Shown piece by piece: positions 41,689 through 50,771 of a DNA stretch of 64,000 nucleotides. The translations under genes were made by a program, and so were the position numbers. Position 1 is the first letter of the stretch. Every line of letters begins with the position of its first letter. A model generated the notes under the pieces. It was not told the DNA's origin. It made no database searches and worked only from the letters and a program-made list of their open reading frames with translations. Source of the stretch: Imhoffiella fuscus (lineage in GTDB: Bacteria; Pseudomonadota; Gammaproteobacteria; Chromatiales; Chromatiaceae); NCBI RefSeq assembly GCF_042682685.1, contig NZ_JBHUHX010000016.1, positions 1 to 64,000 of the forward strand. The letters are read 5' to 3'.

Positions 41689-43629
41689 ATGGAGAAGACG
41701 TCGATAATCAGGGAAACCCAGATATTACAGGGTTGGTCCGTCGACCTGCGGGCGATTGCCGAGTCTTCGCTGGAATTGCTTCCCGATGATCTCAGTCTTG
41801 ATGACATCTTGGATCGGGAGGAGGCGCAGCAATTTCAGGATGCCTTCGCGGCAGCGACCGACGTAGCCTCGATCATTACCTACCCCGATGGTCGGCCCTT
41901 TACGCGGCCGAGCAATTTCTGTCGGTTATGCGCTGACCTTATTCGTAAGTCCGATATCGGTCTTGCCAACTGCATGCACTCCGACGCGCTGATTGGTGCC
42001 GCCAATGGCGAGGGACCGATCATTTGGCAATGTCTGAGCGGCGGGCTGACGGATGCTGGCTGTCGCATCATGCTGGGGCAGAGGCACGTCGGAACCTGGT
42101 TGATCGGGCAGGTGATCTGCGGATCCGCCGACATGGACGAGGCGGCGCATTACGCCGAGACGATCGGAGTGGATGTGACCGAATACAAGGCCGCGCTCGA
42201 CCAGGTGACTCGGATGTCGCCCGATCGGTTCGAGCGCATTGTCAGGGCGCTGTCGCTGATTGCCGGGCGGCTTTCGAATGCCGCGCTCAAGAATCTGGTC
42301 CTGGCGCATCAGGTGGAGCAACTGAGCGTCGCCGAGCATCGGCTGCATCAGTTGGCGCTCAACGATCCGCTCACCGGACTGCCTAACCGGGCGTTGGCCA
42401 ATGATCGACTCAGGCAGGCGATCGCCCAGGCGCGGCGTGCCAATGCCAGGGTCGCGTTGCTGTTCGTGGACCTGGATCAGTTCAAGCAGGTCAATGACAC
42501 GCGGGGCCATTCGGCTGGCGATGCGCTGCTGTGCGAGGCGGCCGAGCGACTGCGCGCTTGCTGTCGTGCCGGGGACACGGTGGCTCGTCTAGGCGGCGAC
42601 GAGTTCATGATTCTGCTTCCGATGCAATCCTCTCCCGAGATTTCGGAGTGCATCGCGCGCAAGGTCGTCGAGTATTTATCTGCTCCCTTTCGCGTGGATG
42701 GTCATCTTCATCATGTCACGGCCAGTGTCGGTATCGCCCTCTATCCGGATGATGGGCTCAGCGGTGAGCGTTTGCTGTCCTGCGCCGATGTCGCCATGTA
42801 TCGAGTCAAGGCCGAAGGTCGCAACGGATTTATGCGTTTCAGTCCGGACATGAACTCCAGGGCCTTGAGGCACGCCAGTCTGGAGGATGGTTTGGGTCTG
42901 GCCTTGGAACGATGCGAGCTCATCTTGGAGTACCAGCCCATTCATCGTTTCGGTGCGCGGGCTCCCGTTGGGATCGAGGCGTTGCCGCGCTGGAAACATC
43001 CGACGCTTGGGATCTGTCTGCCGGGTGAATTCATTCCGCTCGCGGAAGAGACGGGGGCCATCGTGGCCATCGGAAATTGGGTCCTGGAACAGGCCTGCAT
43101 GGAGGCGATGGCATGGCCGAGGTTGGAGGATGCACCGTTCGTCTCCGTGAATCTCTCGCTCGTCCATCTGAACGACTCGGGATTTTTCGACACGCTCGGG
43201 CGCATCCTTGAGCGAACTCAGCTGCCGCCCGAGCGTCTCTGTCTCGAATTCACCGAAGAAATCATGACCGGGGCCAAGCACGGTGGTTTCGATCTGATCA
43301 AGCGTTTGCGTGCGATGGGCGTCTCGATTGCCATCGATCATTTCGGCGTGGGCAGCGCTGCCTTGAGTCATTTCAGGCATCTGCCGATCGACGTCCTGAA
43401 GGTCGACTCTGTCTTCATTCGCGATCTGCCCGAGAGTCCGGTCGACCAGCAACTGGTCAGCGCGATTGCGACCATGGGGCGCAATCTTGGGATCCAGGTC
43501 GTGGGCCAGTGTGTCGAGACCCAGGCTCAGGCGGACTGCGTTGAATCTTGCGGCTGCGACTGCTTCCAGGGTTACTGGAAGAGCCGGCCGATCGGCGCGG
43601 CCGACTTGGGGAGCTATCTGCAAGGGTGA
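41689..43629 (+). CDS. PocR-GGDEF-EAL protein with degenerate EAL domain
   Basis: The 646-residue cytoplasmic protein starts with a PocR-type sensor domain (about 40-205), recognisable by its cysteine pattern (FCRLCADLI, GLANCMHSD, WQCLSGGLTDAGCRIMLG, GTWLIGQV). PocR domains are linked to small hydrocarbon ligands such as propanediol. The GGDEF domain is intact (DLDQFKQVND, GGDEF near 301; RAGD before it as I-site). The EAL domain keeps EAL (about 427), but DDFGTG has become DHFGVG and EGVET has become QCVET, so metal and base residues are lost. It is probably a cyclase whose EAL half only binds c-di-GMP. ATG 41689 follows AAGGGAG at a rather long distance; the frame is open to 41632. Confidence 0.88.
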   Translation: MEKTSIIRETQILQGWSVDLRAIAESSLELLPDDLSLDDILDREEAQQFQDAFAAATDVASIITYPDGRPFTRPSNFCRLCADLIRKSDIGLANCMHSDALIGAANGEGPIIWQCLSGGLTDAGCRIMLGQRHVGTWLIGQVICGSADMDEAAHYAETIGVDVTEYKAALDQVTRMSPDRFERIVRALSLIAGRLSNAALKNLVLAHQVEQLSVAEHRLHQLALNDPLTGLPNRALANDRLRQAIAQARRANARVALLFVDLDQFKQVNDTRGHSAGDALLCEAAERLRACCRAGDTVARLGGDEFMILLPMQSSPEISECIARKVVEYLSAPFRVDGHLHHVTASVGIALYPDDGLSGERLLSCADVAMYRVKAEGRNGFMRFSPDMNSRALRHASLEDGLGLALERCELILEYQPIHRFGARAPVGIEALPRWKHPTLGICLPGEFIPLAEETGAIVAIGNWVLEQACMEAMAWPRLEDAPFVSVNLSLVHLNDSGFFDTLGRILERTQLPPERLCLEFTEEIMTGAKHGGFDLIKRLRAMGVSIAIDHFGVGSAALSHFRHLPIDVLKVDSVFIRDLPESPVDQQLVSAIATMGRNLGIQVVGQCVETQAQADCVESCGCDCFQGYWKSRPIGAADLGSYLQG

Positions 43630-43712
43630 CTTGCGAGAGCGCGCAACGGTGCGTCGCCGACGCTGGCCGGGTCGGCATTGGGCGCGATGCTTTCGCACCT
43701 GTCCACTATGGT

Positions 43713-43847
43713 GCGCTCAAAGCCAAGATCGCGTTGGAAGCCATCCGCAGCGTGAGCGCTGTCAACGAAATGATCGGCCGGGAACATGGCGTGCGATCGG
43801 TGCAGGTCGGGCAATGGAAGACGGAGATTCCGGAGCAGATCGGCGAC
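43713..43847 (+). pseudogene. Remnant of an IS3-family transposase orfA
   Basis: A short stretch reads ALKAKIALEAIRSV ... VNEMIGREHGVRSVQVGQWKTEIPEQIGD, which is the helix-turn-helix of IS3 OrfA proteins (K-AK-VALEAI...E-A-YGV-P-QV-QWK). It is preceded and followed by unrelated sequence, and no orfB or terminal repeats remain. The element is a degraded scar beside a tRNA gene. The rest of the gap 43630-43982 shows nothing else. Confidence 0.65.
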
Positions 43848-43982
43848 CGAGGGCGGCGCCTATGCGTCCGTTAGGCGGTAGTGAAGCTGGGACTTGGTGT
43901 GACGACGCGCGCAGGTGACGCGGCGGGAGGATTCTGAGAGTCGACTTGGCTCGCACACAAGCGAATCAAAGTCTTTGAATAA

Positions 43983-44058
<76 letters not shown>

Positions 44059-44124
44059 ACCGAGCGCGGTACTTTAATCGAAGCGTTAACGCGGATCAAG
44101 GGCGTTATGACGCGATTTTTCAAT

Positions 44125-44158
44125 GACCCGATATTTGGGACGACCCGATATTTGGGAC
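44125..44158. repeat. Perfect tandem duplication of 17 bp
   Basis: GACCCGATATTTGGGAC occurs twice without a gap (44125-44141 and 44142-44158), between tRNA-Thr and the thiO stop. Each unit is itself nearly palindromic at its ends (GACCC/GGGAC in part). It may be a recent slippage event or paired operator sites near the tRNA promoter. Confidence 0.7.
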
Positions 44159-44179
44159 GTCCGTTCGGTCAATCCTTTC

Positions 44180-45274
44180 TCAACCACGAGCGGCGTCCAG
44201 TGCATAGGGATCCGGCGCCAGGATCGGCGGGCGCTGAAGCAAAAGATCCGCGAGCAGGCGCGCGGAGGCGGGGGCGGCAACCAAGCCGTTGCGGTAGTGT
44301 CCGGCGTTGAAGTAGAGCCCTTCCACGCCTGGGTAGTCGCCGATATAGGGGATGCCGCTGGGCGATCCCGGACGCAGGCCCGACCAGTGGTCTTCGATCG
44401 GGGTGCGTTTGAGGACGGGGAAGAGCTCGACGGCTGCGCGGTAGAGCGCTTCCTTGGCCTCGGCGGTGGTGCTCTTGGCGAAGCCAGCATGCTCCAACGT
44501 GCTGCCGAAGAGGACGCGTCCGTCCCGACGTGGGATGACATAGTGCTCGCGTTGGAGCGTGATGTGATTGATCTGGCCCGGGTGGCCGAAGAAGAGCAGC
44601 ATCTGACCGCGCACTGGATGGATCTCGGGGGCGTTGCCGAGTTGTTCCAGCAGTTTGGCGGTCCAGGCTCCCGCGCAGATGACGGTCTGTTGGGCGAGGA
44701 TCTTGCCCTTCGGGGTGCGTACCCCGGTGGCTTTGCCATTCTCGACGAGGAGTTCCAGCACCTCTTCGCGCTCGCGGATCTGGATGCGTCGCTCCAGAGA
44801 CTGACGCACGGCCTTGGCGAGCCGGGGCGCGCGGATCTGGGCGATATCCGGGAGCAGCAGGGCCGGATCCTGTCTCAGCTCCAGTTGGGGCTCGCGCTCG
44901 TGCAGTTTCGCGCCCAGGATGGTTTCCATGTGCACGCCATAGCGTGCCCCCCAGTCCATGGCAAGTGCCAGCTCGTCATCGAGCGCGTCCAGCATGAGCA
45001 GGCCGTTGACGGTGAATTCCGGATCGATTCCGGTTTCGTCGTAGAGCGCCGTGGCCAGTCTAGGATAGGCCTCCTGGCTCCAGCTCACCAACTCGGAGAC
45101 CGCGTCGGCGTAGCGCCAGGGGTAGAGCGGCGACAGGATGCCGCCACCGGCCCAGGAGGATTCTCGGCCGGTCTGGCCCATTTCGATCAGCGTAACCTGC
45201 GCCCCCGCGTCGGCGAGTTCGCGGGCGGTCAGCAGGCCGATGATGCCGCCCCCGATGACAAGCACATCACTCAT
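44180..45274 (-). CDS. thiO: Glycine oxidase ThiO
   Basis: ThiO oxidises glycine to the imine used in making the thiazole ring of thiamine in the aerobic pathway. The 364-residue FAD protein has the N-terminal dinucleotide fold VLVIGGGIIGLLTARELA, the ESSWAGGGILSPLYPW segment typical of ThiO, and the C-terminal GLRPGSPSGIPYIGD and FNAGHYRNGLVAAPAS. A start seven codons upstream (MNLRTKP) is possible. ispH lies 57 bases upstream on the same strand. No TPP riboswitch fits in that gap, and thiG is not nearby. Confidence 0.92.
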   Translation of the reverse strand: MSDVLVIGGGIIGLLTARELADAGAQVTLIEMGQTGRESSWAGGGILSPLYPWRYADAVSELVSWSQEAYPRLATALYDETGIDPEFTVNGLLMLDALDDELALAMDWGARYGVHMETILGAKLHEREPQLELRQDPALLLPDIAQIRAPRLAKAVRQSLERRIQIREREEVLELLVENGKATGVRTPKGKILAQQTVICAGAWTAKLLEQLGNAPEIHPVRGQMLLFFGHPGQINHITLQREHYVIPRRDGRVLFGSTLEHAGFAKSTTAEAKEALYRAAVELFPVLKRTPIEDHWSGLRPGSPSGIPYIGDYPGVEGLYFNAGHYRNGLVAAPASARLLADLLLQRPPILAPDPYALDAARG

Positions 45275-45331
45275 GGGTTTGGTCCTCAGGTTCATGTCGC
45301 GATCGAGCTTTTCCCGGATATGTTTCCAAGA

Positions 45332-46279
45332 TCAACCGGTGGGTTGGTTGTCCGTCAATTCGCGTGGGAGGGCGAAGACCACCTGCTCGCGGATTCCGTC
45401 CTGCTCTTCGATTTCGGTGGCGCCCCAGTCGCGCAGACAGCCGGTGACGCGTTCCACCAGGATCGCGGGCGCGGAGGCCCCAGCCGTCACTCCAATCCGG
45501 GATGAGGCGTTCAGCCATTCGCGCGAGATATCCTCGGGCCCGTCGATCAGATAGGCGCTACAGCCCTGTTTCTCCGCCAACTCGCGCAGTCGGTTGGAGT
45601 TGGAGCTGTTGGGCGAGCCGACCACCAGCAGCAGGTCGCAGCGTTTGGCGAGATCCCGCACCGCGTCCTGACGGTTCTGGGTGGCGTAGCAGATATCGCT
45701 CTTCTTGGGGCCTTGAATGGCCGGGAAACGCGCGCGCAACGCGTCGATGATGTCGCGGCTGTCGTCCATGGAGAGCGTGGTCTGGGTGACATAGGCGACG
45801 CGCTCCGGATCGGGAATCTCCAGGCTGGCGATGTCCTCGACGCCTTCCACCAGCTGGATCGTGCCGCCATCGCCAGTGCACTGTCCGAGCGTGCCCTCGA
45901 CCTCGGGATGGCCGCGATGGCCGATCAGGATCACGCTGATGCCGTTCTGACAGTAACGCGCGACCTCAAGATGGACCTTGGTCACCAGCGGGCAGGTTGC
46001 GTCGAAGACCTTCAGGTCGCGCGCCTGCGCCGCCTGACGGACCGCTTGCGGAACCCCGTGCGCGCTGAACACGAGCGTGGCGCCGTCCGGAACCTCGTCG
46101 AGATCCTCGATGAAGATGGCGCCGCGCTGTCTCAGTCCCTCGACGACGAAGCGGTTGTGCACCACTTCGTGGCGGACATAGATGGGAGATCCATAGAGAT
46201 CCAGGACACGTTCGACGATTGCGATGGCGCGATCGACCCCGGCGCAGAAGCCGCGCGGGTTGGCGAGCAGAATATTCAT
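45332..46279 (-). CDS. ispH: 4-hydroxy-3-methylbut-2-enyl diphosphate reductase
   Basis: IspH is the last enzyme of the MEP pathway and makes the isoprenoid precursors needed for quinones and carotenoids. The 315 residues hold the three cysteines that bind the 4Fe-4S cluster (NPRGFCAGVDRAI, DATCPLVTKVH, KRCDLLLVVGSPNSSNSNRL region), the catalytic VHNRFVV and the TAGASAP segment. fkpB lies 100 bases upstream, as in E. coli, and thiO follows. Confidence 0.96.
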   Translation of the reverse strand: MNILLANPRGFCAGVDRAIAIVERVLDLYGSPIYVRHEVVHNRFVVEGLRQRGAIFIEDLDEVPDGATLVFSAHGVPQAVRQAAQARDLKVFDATCPLVTKVHLEVARYCQNGISVILIGHRGHPEVEGTLGQCTGDGGTIQLVEGVEDIASLEIPDPERVAYVTQTTLSMDDSRDIIDALRARFPAIQGPKKSDICYATQNRQDAVRDLAKRCDLLLVVGSPNSSNSNRLRELAEKQGCSAYLIDGPEDISREWLNASSRIGVTAGASAPAILVERVTGCLRDWGATEIEEQDGIREQVVFALPRELTDNQPTG

Positions 46280-46379
46280 GATGGGTGAGGATAGGCGAAG
46301 CTGAACGGATGAAATAAATGGAGATTTATGCGGTTAATGGCGATCCATTGGTTTCGTGGGTCTCCGATGAGCGGTGGGA

Positions 46380-46844
46380 TCAGGCGCATTGTCCGTCGAT
46401 ATCGAGCACCTGGATCCGAATCAGCAGACGCCGGCCCGAGAACGGGTGATTGAAATCGACGAGGACCTGCTGATCCTGCTGGGCGATGATGATACCGCTG
46501 GTGTCCTCTCCGCCCGGGGTCGTGAAGGCGACCAGCTGGCCTGCGACCGGGGGTTGGTCGGTTGGGAAATCGGCGCTGTCGACCCAGTGCAGATTGCGCT
46601 CCTCGTAGACGCCGAAGAGTTCGGATCCGTCGGCCGTGATCCGAGTCTCCGTGCCCTTGGCGAGCCCTTGGATGAGTGCCTCGAAGGCCGGCGTGAAGGA
46701 GCCGTCGCCGATGCGGCAGCGGATGGGGTCTTCTCCGAAGGTGGATAGCGCCTCGAAGCCGTTCTCGAAACGGATCTCCAGGTGCAGCCGTACCTCGCAT
46801 CCCGGAGCGATGCGTGTGCCGGTGGAGTGACAGGTTTGATCCAT
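46380..46844 (-). CDS. fkpB: FKBP-type peptidyl-prolyl isomerase FkpB (SlpA)
   Basis: The 154-residue isomerase/chaperone has the SlpA-type FKBP fold with a flap insert: VRLHLEIRFENGFEAL, RIGDGSFTPAFEALIQGLAKG, a metal-prone loop, and VDFNHPFSGRRLLIRIQVLDI, whose NHPxxG signature defines this subgroup. It precedes ispH, the conserved pair in gammaproteobacteria. Its natural clients are not known. Confidence 0.92.
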   Translation of the reverse strand: MDQTCHSTGTRIAPGCEVRLHLEIRFENGFEALSTFGEDPIRCRIGDGSFTPAFEALIQGLAKGTETRITADGSELFGVYEERNLHWVDSADFPTDQPPVAGQLVAFTTPGGEDTSGIIIAQQDQQVLVDFNHPFSGRRLLIRIQVLDIDGQCA

Positions 46845-46892
46845 GAAGCGATCGGATATTGGGGCGGGCGCCGTATTTTAGCCAATCTCGGG

Positions 46893-47030
46893 CTAGATGA
46901 GTTCTTGGGTGACGAACAGATAACCGAGCGAGAGGGTGACCACCGCGATGGCGAGGTAAGGGAGTAGAATGCAGATCCCTGGCAGGTCGTTGCAGATCTT
47001 GCTGTACTTACAGAGCGTGCAGTTTTTCAT
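46893..47030 (-). CDS. 45-residue Cys-rich single-pass membrane protein
   Basis: The small frame begins MKNCTLCKYSKICNDLPG and continues into one hydrophobic helix (ICILLPYLAIAVVTLSLGYLF). The soluble N-terminus has four cysteines, spaced C-x2-C-x5-C, with the fourth just at the membrane border. This could hold a metal or a redox centre. The ribosome site is weak. No named family is recognised. It lies between fkpB and rimO and points away from rimO. The open frame runs back to 47246, but the upstream part looks non-coding. Confidence 0.5.
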   Translation of the reverse strand: MKNCTLCKYSKICNDLPGICILLPYLAIAVVTLSLGYLFVTQELI

Positions 47031-47273
47031 ACCTGGTCCGTCCGTCGTGAAGTCTCTGCGGTGAGCCTCTGATGGGGCATTCTTCTTTCTATGTGTAAGG
47101 AAGCCGACCGTCGCGATCCTACGTATCCTTACCCAATTCCGCGACGCGATCAACGCACGCGTTCCTTTTAGGCGTGTGCCGGTCTCTCCATTGGCTGCGA
47201 GGGTGTGGCGCGCGACGGCGTACCCGGTCCATTGCGTTACTTTCAATCCCTGACATTCGAGGGCGATTCTCTC

Positions 47274-48641
47274 TTGTCCAGTTCTTCATTCAACGGCGTG
47301 ACGTCTCCAGGCTCGGCTGAAGCCGGGGCACAGGCTCCGAACATCGGTTTCATCAGTCTCGGTTGTCCCAAGGCGACCGTCGATTCCGAGCGCATCCTGA
47401 CCCAGTTGCGCGCCGAGGGTTACGACATCCGGCCGGATTATCGCGATGCCGATCTGGTAATCGTCAACACCTGTGGGTTCATCGATGCGGCGGTCGAGGA
47501 GTCGCTGGGCGCCATCGCCGAGGCGATGGACGAGAATGGCCGCGTGATCGTCACCGGCTGTCTGGGCGCACGCGCCGAGATGGTCCGGGAGACGCATCCC
47601 GAGGTCCTGGCCGTCACGGGTCCGCATGCGCTGGACGAGGTCATGACCGCCGTGCATGCGCATCTTCCGGCGCCCCATCATCCCTTCACCAGCCTGGTGC
47701 CGTCGCAAGGCGTCCGGCTGACGCCCCGGCATTACGCCTATCTCAAGATCTCGGAGGGCTGCAATCACCGCTGCAGCTTCTGCATCATCCCGAGCCTACG
47801 CGGGGATCTGGTCAGCCGCAGGATCGGCGAGGTGCTCGACGAGGCACACCGGTTGGTGGAATCCGGGGTGCGCGAACTCCTGGTCATCTCCCAGGACACC
47901 AGCGCCTATGGGGTCGATCTGCGTCACCGTCCGGATTTCTGGCGCAATCGCCCTTACCGGACCCATGTCACCGAACTCGCGCGCGCGCTCGGCGAGTTGC
48001 CCGCCTGGATTCGGATGCATTACGTCTATCCCTATCCGCATGTGGACGAGCTCATCCCGCTGATGGCCGAGGGGCTGATCCTGCCCTATCTCGACATGCC
48101 GCTGCAGCACGGCGATGAGCGTGTACTGCGGTCCATGCGCCGACCGGCAGCGACCGAGAAGGTCCTGGAGCGTCTGGCGCGTTGGCGCGCCATCTGCCCC
48201 GATCTGATCCTGCGCAGCACCTTCATCGTCGGCTTTCCGGGCGAAACGGAGGCCGAGTTCGAGGGGTTGCTCGATTTCCTGCGCGAGGCCCGGCTGGATC
48301 GCGTGGGCTGCTTCACCTATTCGCCGGTCGAGGGGGCGGATGCCAACGGACTCGCCGATCCGGTGCCCGAGTCGCTCAAACAGGAGCGTCAGGAGCGCTT
48401 CATGGAGGTCCAGGCCGAGATCAGTCGCGAGAAGCTGGCCGCCCGGATCGGGCAGCGTCTGACCGTGCTGGTCGACGAGGTGGAGGAGGACGCCATCATC
48501 GCGCGCAGCTATGCGGATGCGCCCGAGATCGACGGCGAGGTCATCATTCCGGGGGCCTGGGAGATCGAGCCGGGTGATTTCATCGAGGTCGAGATCACCG
48601 ACTCGGGCGATCACGATCTCTGGGCACAGCCTATCGAATAG
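47274..48641 (+). CDS. rimO: Ribosomal protein S12 methylthiotransferase RimO
   Basis: RimO adds a methylthio group to an aspartate of ribosomal protein S12. The protein of about 455 residues has the N-terminal MTTase domain (NIGFISLGCPKATVDSERIL, VNTCGFIDAAVEESL, VTGCLGAR: three cluster cysteines), the radical SAM motif CNHRCSFC with IIPSLRGDLVSR, and a C-terminal TRAM domain (VLVDEVEEDAIIARS...DAPEIDGEV). The start is uncertain: TTG 47274 has GAGGG upstream, GTG 47298 is an option, and the frame is open to 47205. The gene is divergent from the small membrane gene. Confidence 0.95.
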   Translation: MSSSSFNGVTSPGSAEAGAQAPNIGFISLGCPKATVDSERILTQLRAEGYDIRPDYRDADLVIVNTCGFIDAAVEESLGAIAEAMDENGRVIVTGCLGARAEMVRETHPEVLAVTGPHALDEVMTAVHAHLPAPHHPFTSLVPSQGVRLTPRHYAYLKISEGCNHRCSFCIIPSLRGDLVSRRIGEVLDEAHRLVESGVRELLVISQDTSAYGVDLRHRPDFWRNRPYRTHVTELARALGELPAWIRMHYVYPYPHVDELIPLMAEGLILPYLDMPLQHGDERVLRSMRRPAATEKVLERLARWRAICPDLILRSTFIVGFPGETEAEFEGLLDFLREARLDRVGCFTYSPVEGADANGLADPVPESLKQERQERFMEVQAEISREKLAARIGQRLTVLVDEVEEDAIIARSYADAPEIDGEVIIPGAWEIEPGDFIEVEITDSGDHDLWAQPIE

Positions 48642-48650
48642 GTGTGCTGA

Positions 48651-48695
48651 TCGCGGTCGAGGGGCTGTCCGTTCGAACCTGCCCTCGACCTGCGA
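48651..48695. terminator. Strong hairpin between convergent rimO and DUF2892 gene
   Basis: TCGC-GGTCGAGGG (from 48651) pairs with CCCTCGACC-T-GCGA (to 48695), a 13-bp stem with one bulge and an 18-base loop. It starts nine bases after the rimO stop and ends 17 before the convergent stop. A bidirectional terminator is likely, though no T-run is present. Confidence 0.5.
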
Positions 48696-48711
48696 TCTGT
48701 CTGGGCGCGGC

Positions 48712-48912
48712 TTAGAAGGCCGGGCCGCTCTCCTTGCCGAGTTTCTTGAGGATCAGGGCCAGTGGGCAGAATCCTGTGAAGGCGGACTGGAACAGATTGG
48801 CCCCGACGAAGGCGGTGAACCAGAGCCAGTAGGGGCTGACGAAGTGTGCGAGGGCGACAGAGATGAGGATGAAGGCGCCCGCGACGGCGAAAACGATGCG
48901 TTCGATCGACAT
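48712..48912 (-). CDS. DUF2892 family small membrane protein
   Basis: The 66-residue protein has two hydrophobic helices (RIVFAVAGAFILISVALAHF and WLWFTAFVGANLFQSAFTGF) and ends CPLALILKKLG, the pattern of the DUF2892 family that often accompanies rhodanese domains and sulfur metabolism. Here no rhodanese is adjacent. The ATG lies a few bases after AGAG. Confidence 0.8.
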   Translation of the reverse strand: MSIERIVFAVAGAFILISVALAHFVSPYWLWFTAFVGANLFQSAFTGFCPLALILKKLGKESGPAF

Positions 48913-49134
48913 GGAATTCTCTAGACTTGTTCTGTGAGGTGGATTGTTCAGGTTGCCGGGAGTCCTGGGGTTTGTTCGGGAATCCAGGCCGGTAGATCGG
49001 GGCGGGATCTTACCCAGCCCGGTTTGCCGCGTCCAACGGTGTCCTTGCGGGACGGATGATCCTTCCTCGGGCGCGCCTGGCGTCATGGACGACTCGGGGC
49101 TTCATCCATCGGGTTGCGGCGGGTGGCCGTTCAT

Positions 49135-50742
49135 ATGGATAACGACGACTTTGCGCGTTTGATCGCAGGCTTGATGCGACCGGAGTCCTATCCCGGTCGG
49201 GTGGCGACGGTCGAACATATCGAGACCCACATCTCTCATCTGATGCTCGCGGGCGATTTCGCCTACAAGCTCAAGAAGCCGATCGATCTGGGCTTCCTGG
49301 ATTTCTCCACCCTGGAGCGCCGACGCTACTGCTGCGAAGAGGAATTACGCCTCAATCGGCGCCTCGCCGACGACCTCTATATCGCTGTCGTGCCGATTTC
49401 CGGCACGCCGGATGCCCCCTGTGTCGAGGCCGAGGGTCCGGTGCTGGAATACGCAGTCAAGATGCACCGCTTTCCGCAGGCGTCCCTGCTCGACCGTCAG
49501 CCGCTTTCCGGGTCCTTGATGCTTCGACTCGGCGAGCGTGTCGCCGACTTCCACGCGGCCGTCCACTCGGCGGGTCCCGAGAGCGGCTTCGGGACCCCGG
49601 ATGCGGTGCTGGAGCCCATGTTGGAGAATGTTCGGGCCGTGCGTTCGCGCGCGTCCTTGCCGGAGAATCTGTCGCGGCTCGACCGCCTGGAGGCGTGGAT
49701 CCAGGAGCGCCATCGCCAACTGACCCCCTTGATCGAGCGTCGATTACGGCAGGGCTTCGTGCGCGAGTGCCATGGCGATATGCATCGCGGCAATATCGCG
49801 CTGGTCGGAGACGTCATCCATATCTTCGATGCGATCGAGTTCAATCCCACTCTGCGCTGGATCGATACCGCCAGCGAGGTCGCCTTCCTGGTCATGGACC
49901 TGGAGCAGGCGGGGGAGGGCGGTTGCGCCTGTCTCTTCCTCAATCGCTATCTTGAGCGCAGCGGCGACTATGGTCTGCTGGCGCTGCTCGATTTCTACAA
50001 GGTCTATCGCGCCATGGTTCGGGCCAAGGTGCTTGCGATTCGACTCGATCAGAGCGATCTGGAGCCCGACGAGGCGGCCCGGGTGCGGTGCGACTGTACC
50101 CATTATCTGCGGTTCGCCGAGTCCTATACCGTGCCGAGACAGCCGCACCTGTTGATCCTATGCGGTCTTTCAGGCTCGGGGAAGAGCTGCATCGCCAGCC
50201 GGCTGCGCGAGGCGTTGCCATTCATCCATCTGCGCTCGGATATCGAGCGCAAGCGTCTTTTCGGACTGCGTGAGAACGCCCGCACCGCGAGCGGCCCGGA
50301 TTCTGGAATCTATTTCCCGAGCGCGACCGATTGGACCTACGATCGGTTGTGCCGGCTCGCCGCAGGCATTCTGGAGAGCGGCTACGATGTCTTGGTGGAC
50401 GCCACCTTTCTGTCGCGGAGCCGACGCCGACGCTTCATCGAGCTGGCGCGTCGGCATGGGGCCGGGTTCGCGATTCTGGCCTTGGACGCGCCGCTGGAGA
50501 TTCTGCGGCAGCGGGTGATGCGCCGCCTGGCCGCCAGCGACGATGCCTCCGAGGCCAATGTGTCCGTGCTGGAGCGTCAGCACGCCGGACGTCAGCCGCT
50601 CACCCCGAGCGAGCGGATGCATTCGGTCGTGATCGATACCAGTCGCCCGCCGCCGTTTCCAGAGATTCTGGCCGAGGTGCGGCGGGTGCTTGGCATGGAT
50701 GCGCGAGAGTCGTCTAGACTGACCCGGTTGCCCGGAGCCTGA
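49135..50742 (+). CDS. Aminoglycoside phosphotransferase-like / P-loop kinase fusion
   Basis: The 535-residue protein joins an APH-type kinase fold with an AAA/P-loop domain. The N-terminal half (about 25-330) has FAYKLKKPIDLGFLDFS, the catalytic loop CHGDMHRGNI and FDAIEFNP (metal Asp). The C-terminal part begins LLILCGLSGSGKSCIASRL (Walker A, about 345) and has DVLVDATFLSRSRR. Such two-domain proteins are widespread and of unknown function; the nucleotide-kinase-like C-terminus resembles gluconate or zeta-toxin kinases. It is not evidence for antibiotic resistance. An upstream in-frame GTG (49114) is less likely than ATG 49135. Confidence 0.88.
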   Translation: MDNDDFARLIAGLMRPESYPGRVATVEHIETHISHLMLAGDFAYKLKKPIDLGFLDFSTLERRRYCCEEELRLNRRLADDLYIAVVPISGTPDAPCVEAEGPVLEYAVKMHRFPQASLLDRQPLSGSLMLRLGERVADFHAAVHSAGPESGFGTPDAVLEPMLENVRAVRSRASLPENLSRLDRLEAWIQERHRQLTPLIERRLRQGFVRECHGDMHRGNIALVGDVIHIFDAIEFNPTLRWIDTASEVAFLVMDLEQAGEGGCACLFLNRYLERSGDYGLLALLDFYKVYRAMVRAKVLAIRLDQSDLEPDEAARVRCDCTHYLRFAESYTVPRQPHLLILCGLSGSGKSCIASRLREALPFIHLRSDIERKRLFGLRENARTASGPDSGIYFPSATDWTYDRLCRLAAGILESGYDVLVDATFLSRSRRRRFIELARRHGAGFAILALDAPLEILRQRVMRRLAASDDASEANVSVLERQHAGRQPLTPSERMHSVVIDTSRPPPFPEILAEVRRVLGMDARESSRLTRLPGA

Positions 50743-50771
50743 ACCGCAGTTCGCGTGTCTATGCGGTGGTT

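Noticed and set aside
45275..45331. Possible TPP riboswitch before thiO
   Set aside because: The gap is only 57 bases and lacks the conserved CUGAGA and THI-box sequence.
49135..50742. Aminoglycoside resistance kinase
   Set aside because: The protein is the widespread APH-like plus P-loop fusion of unknown function, in a chromosomal context without resistance or mobility genes.
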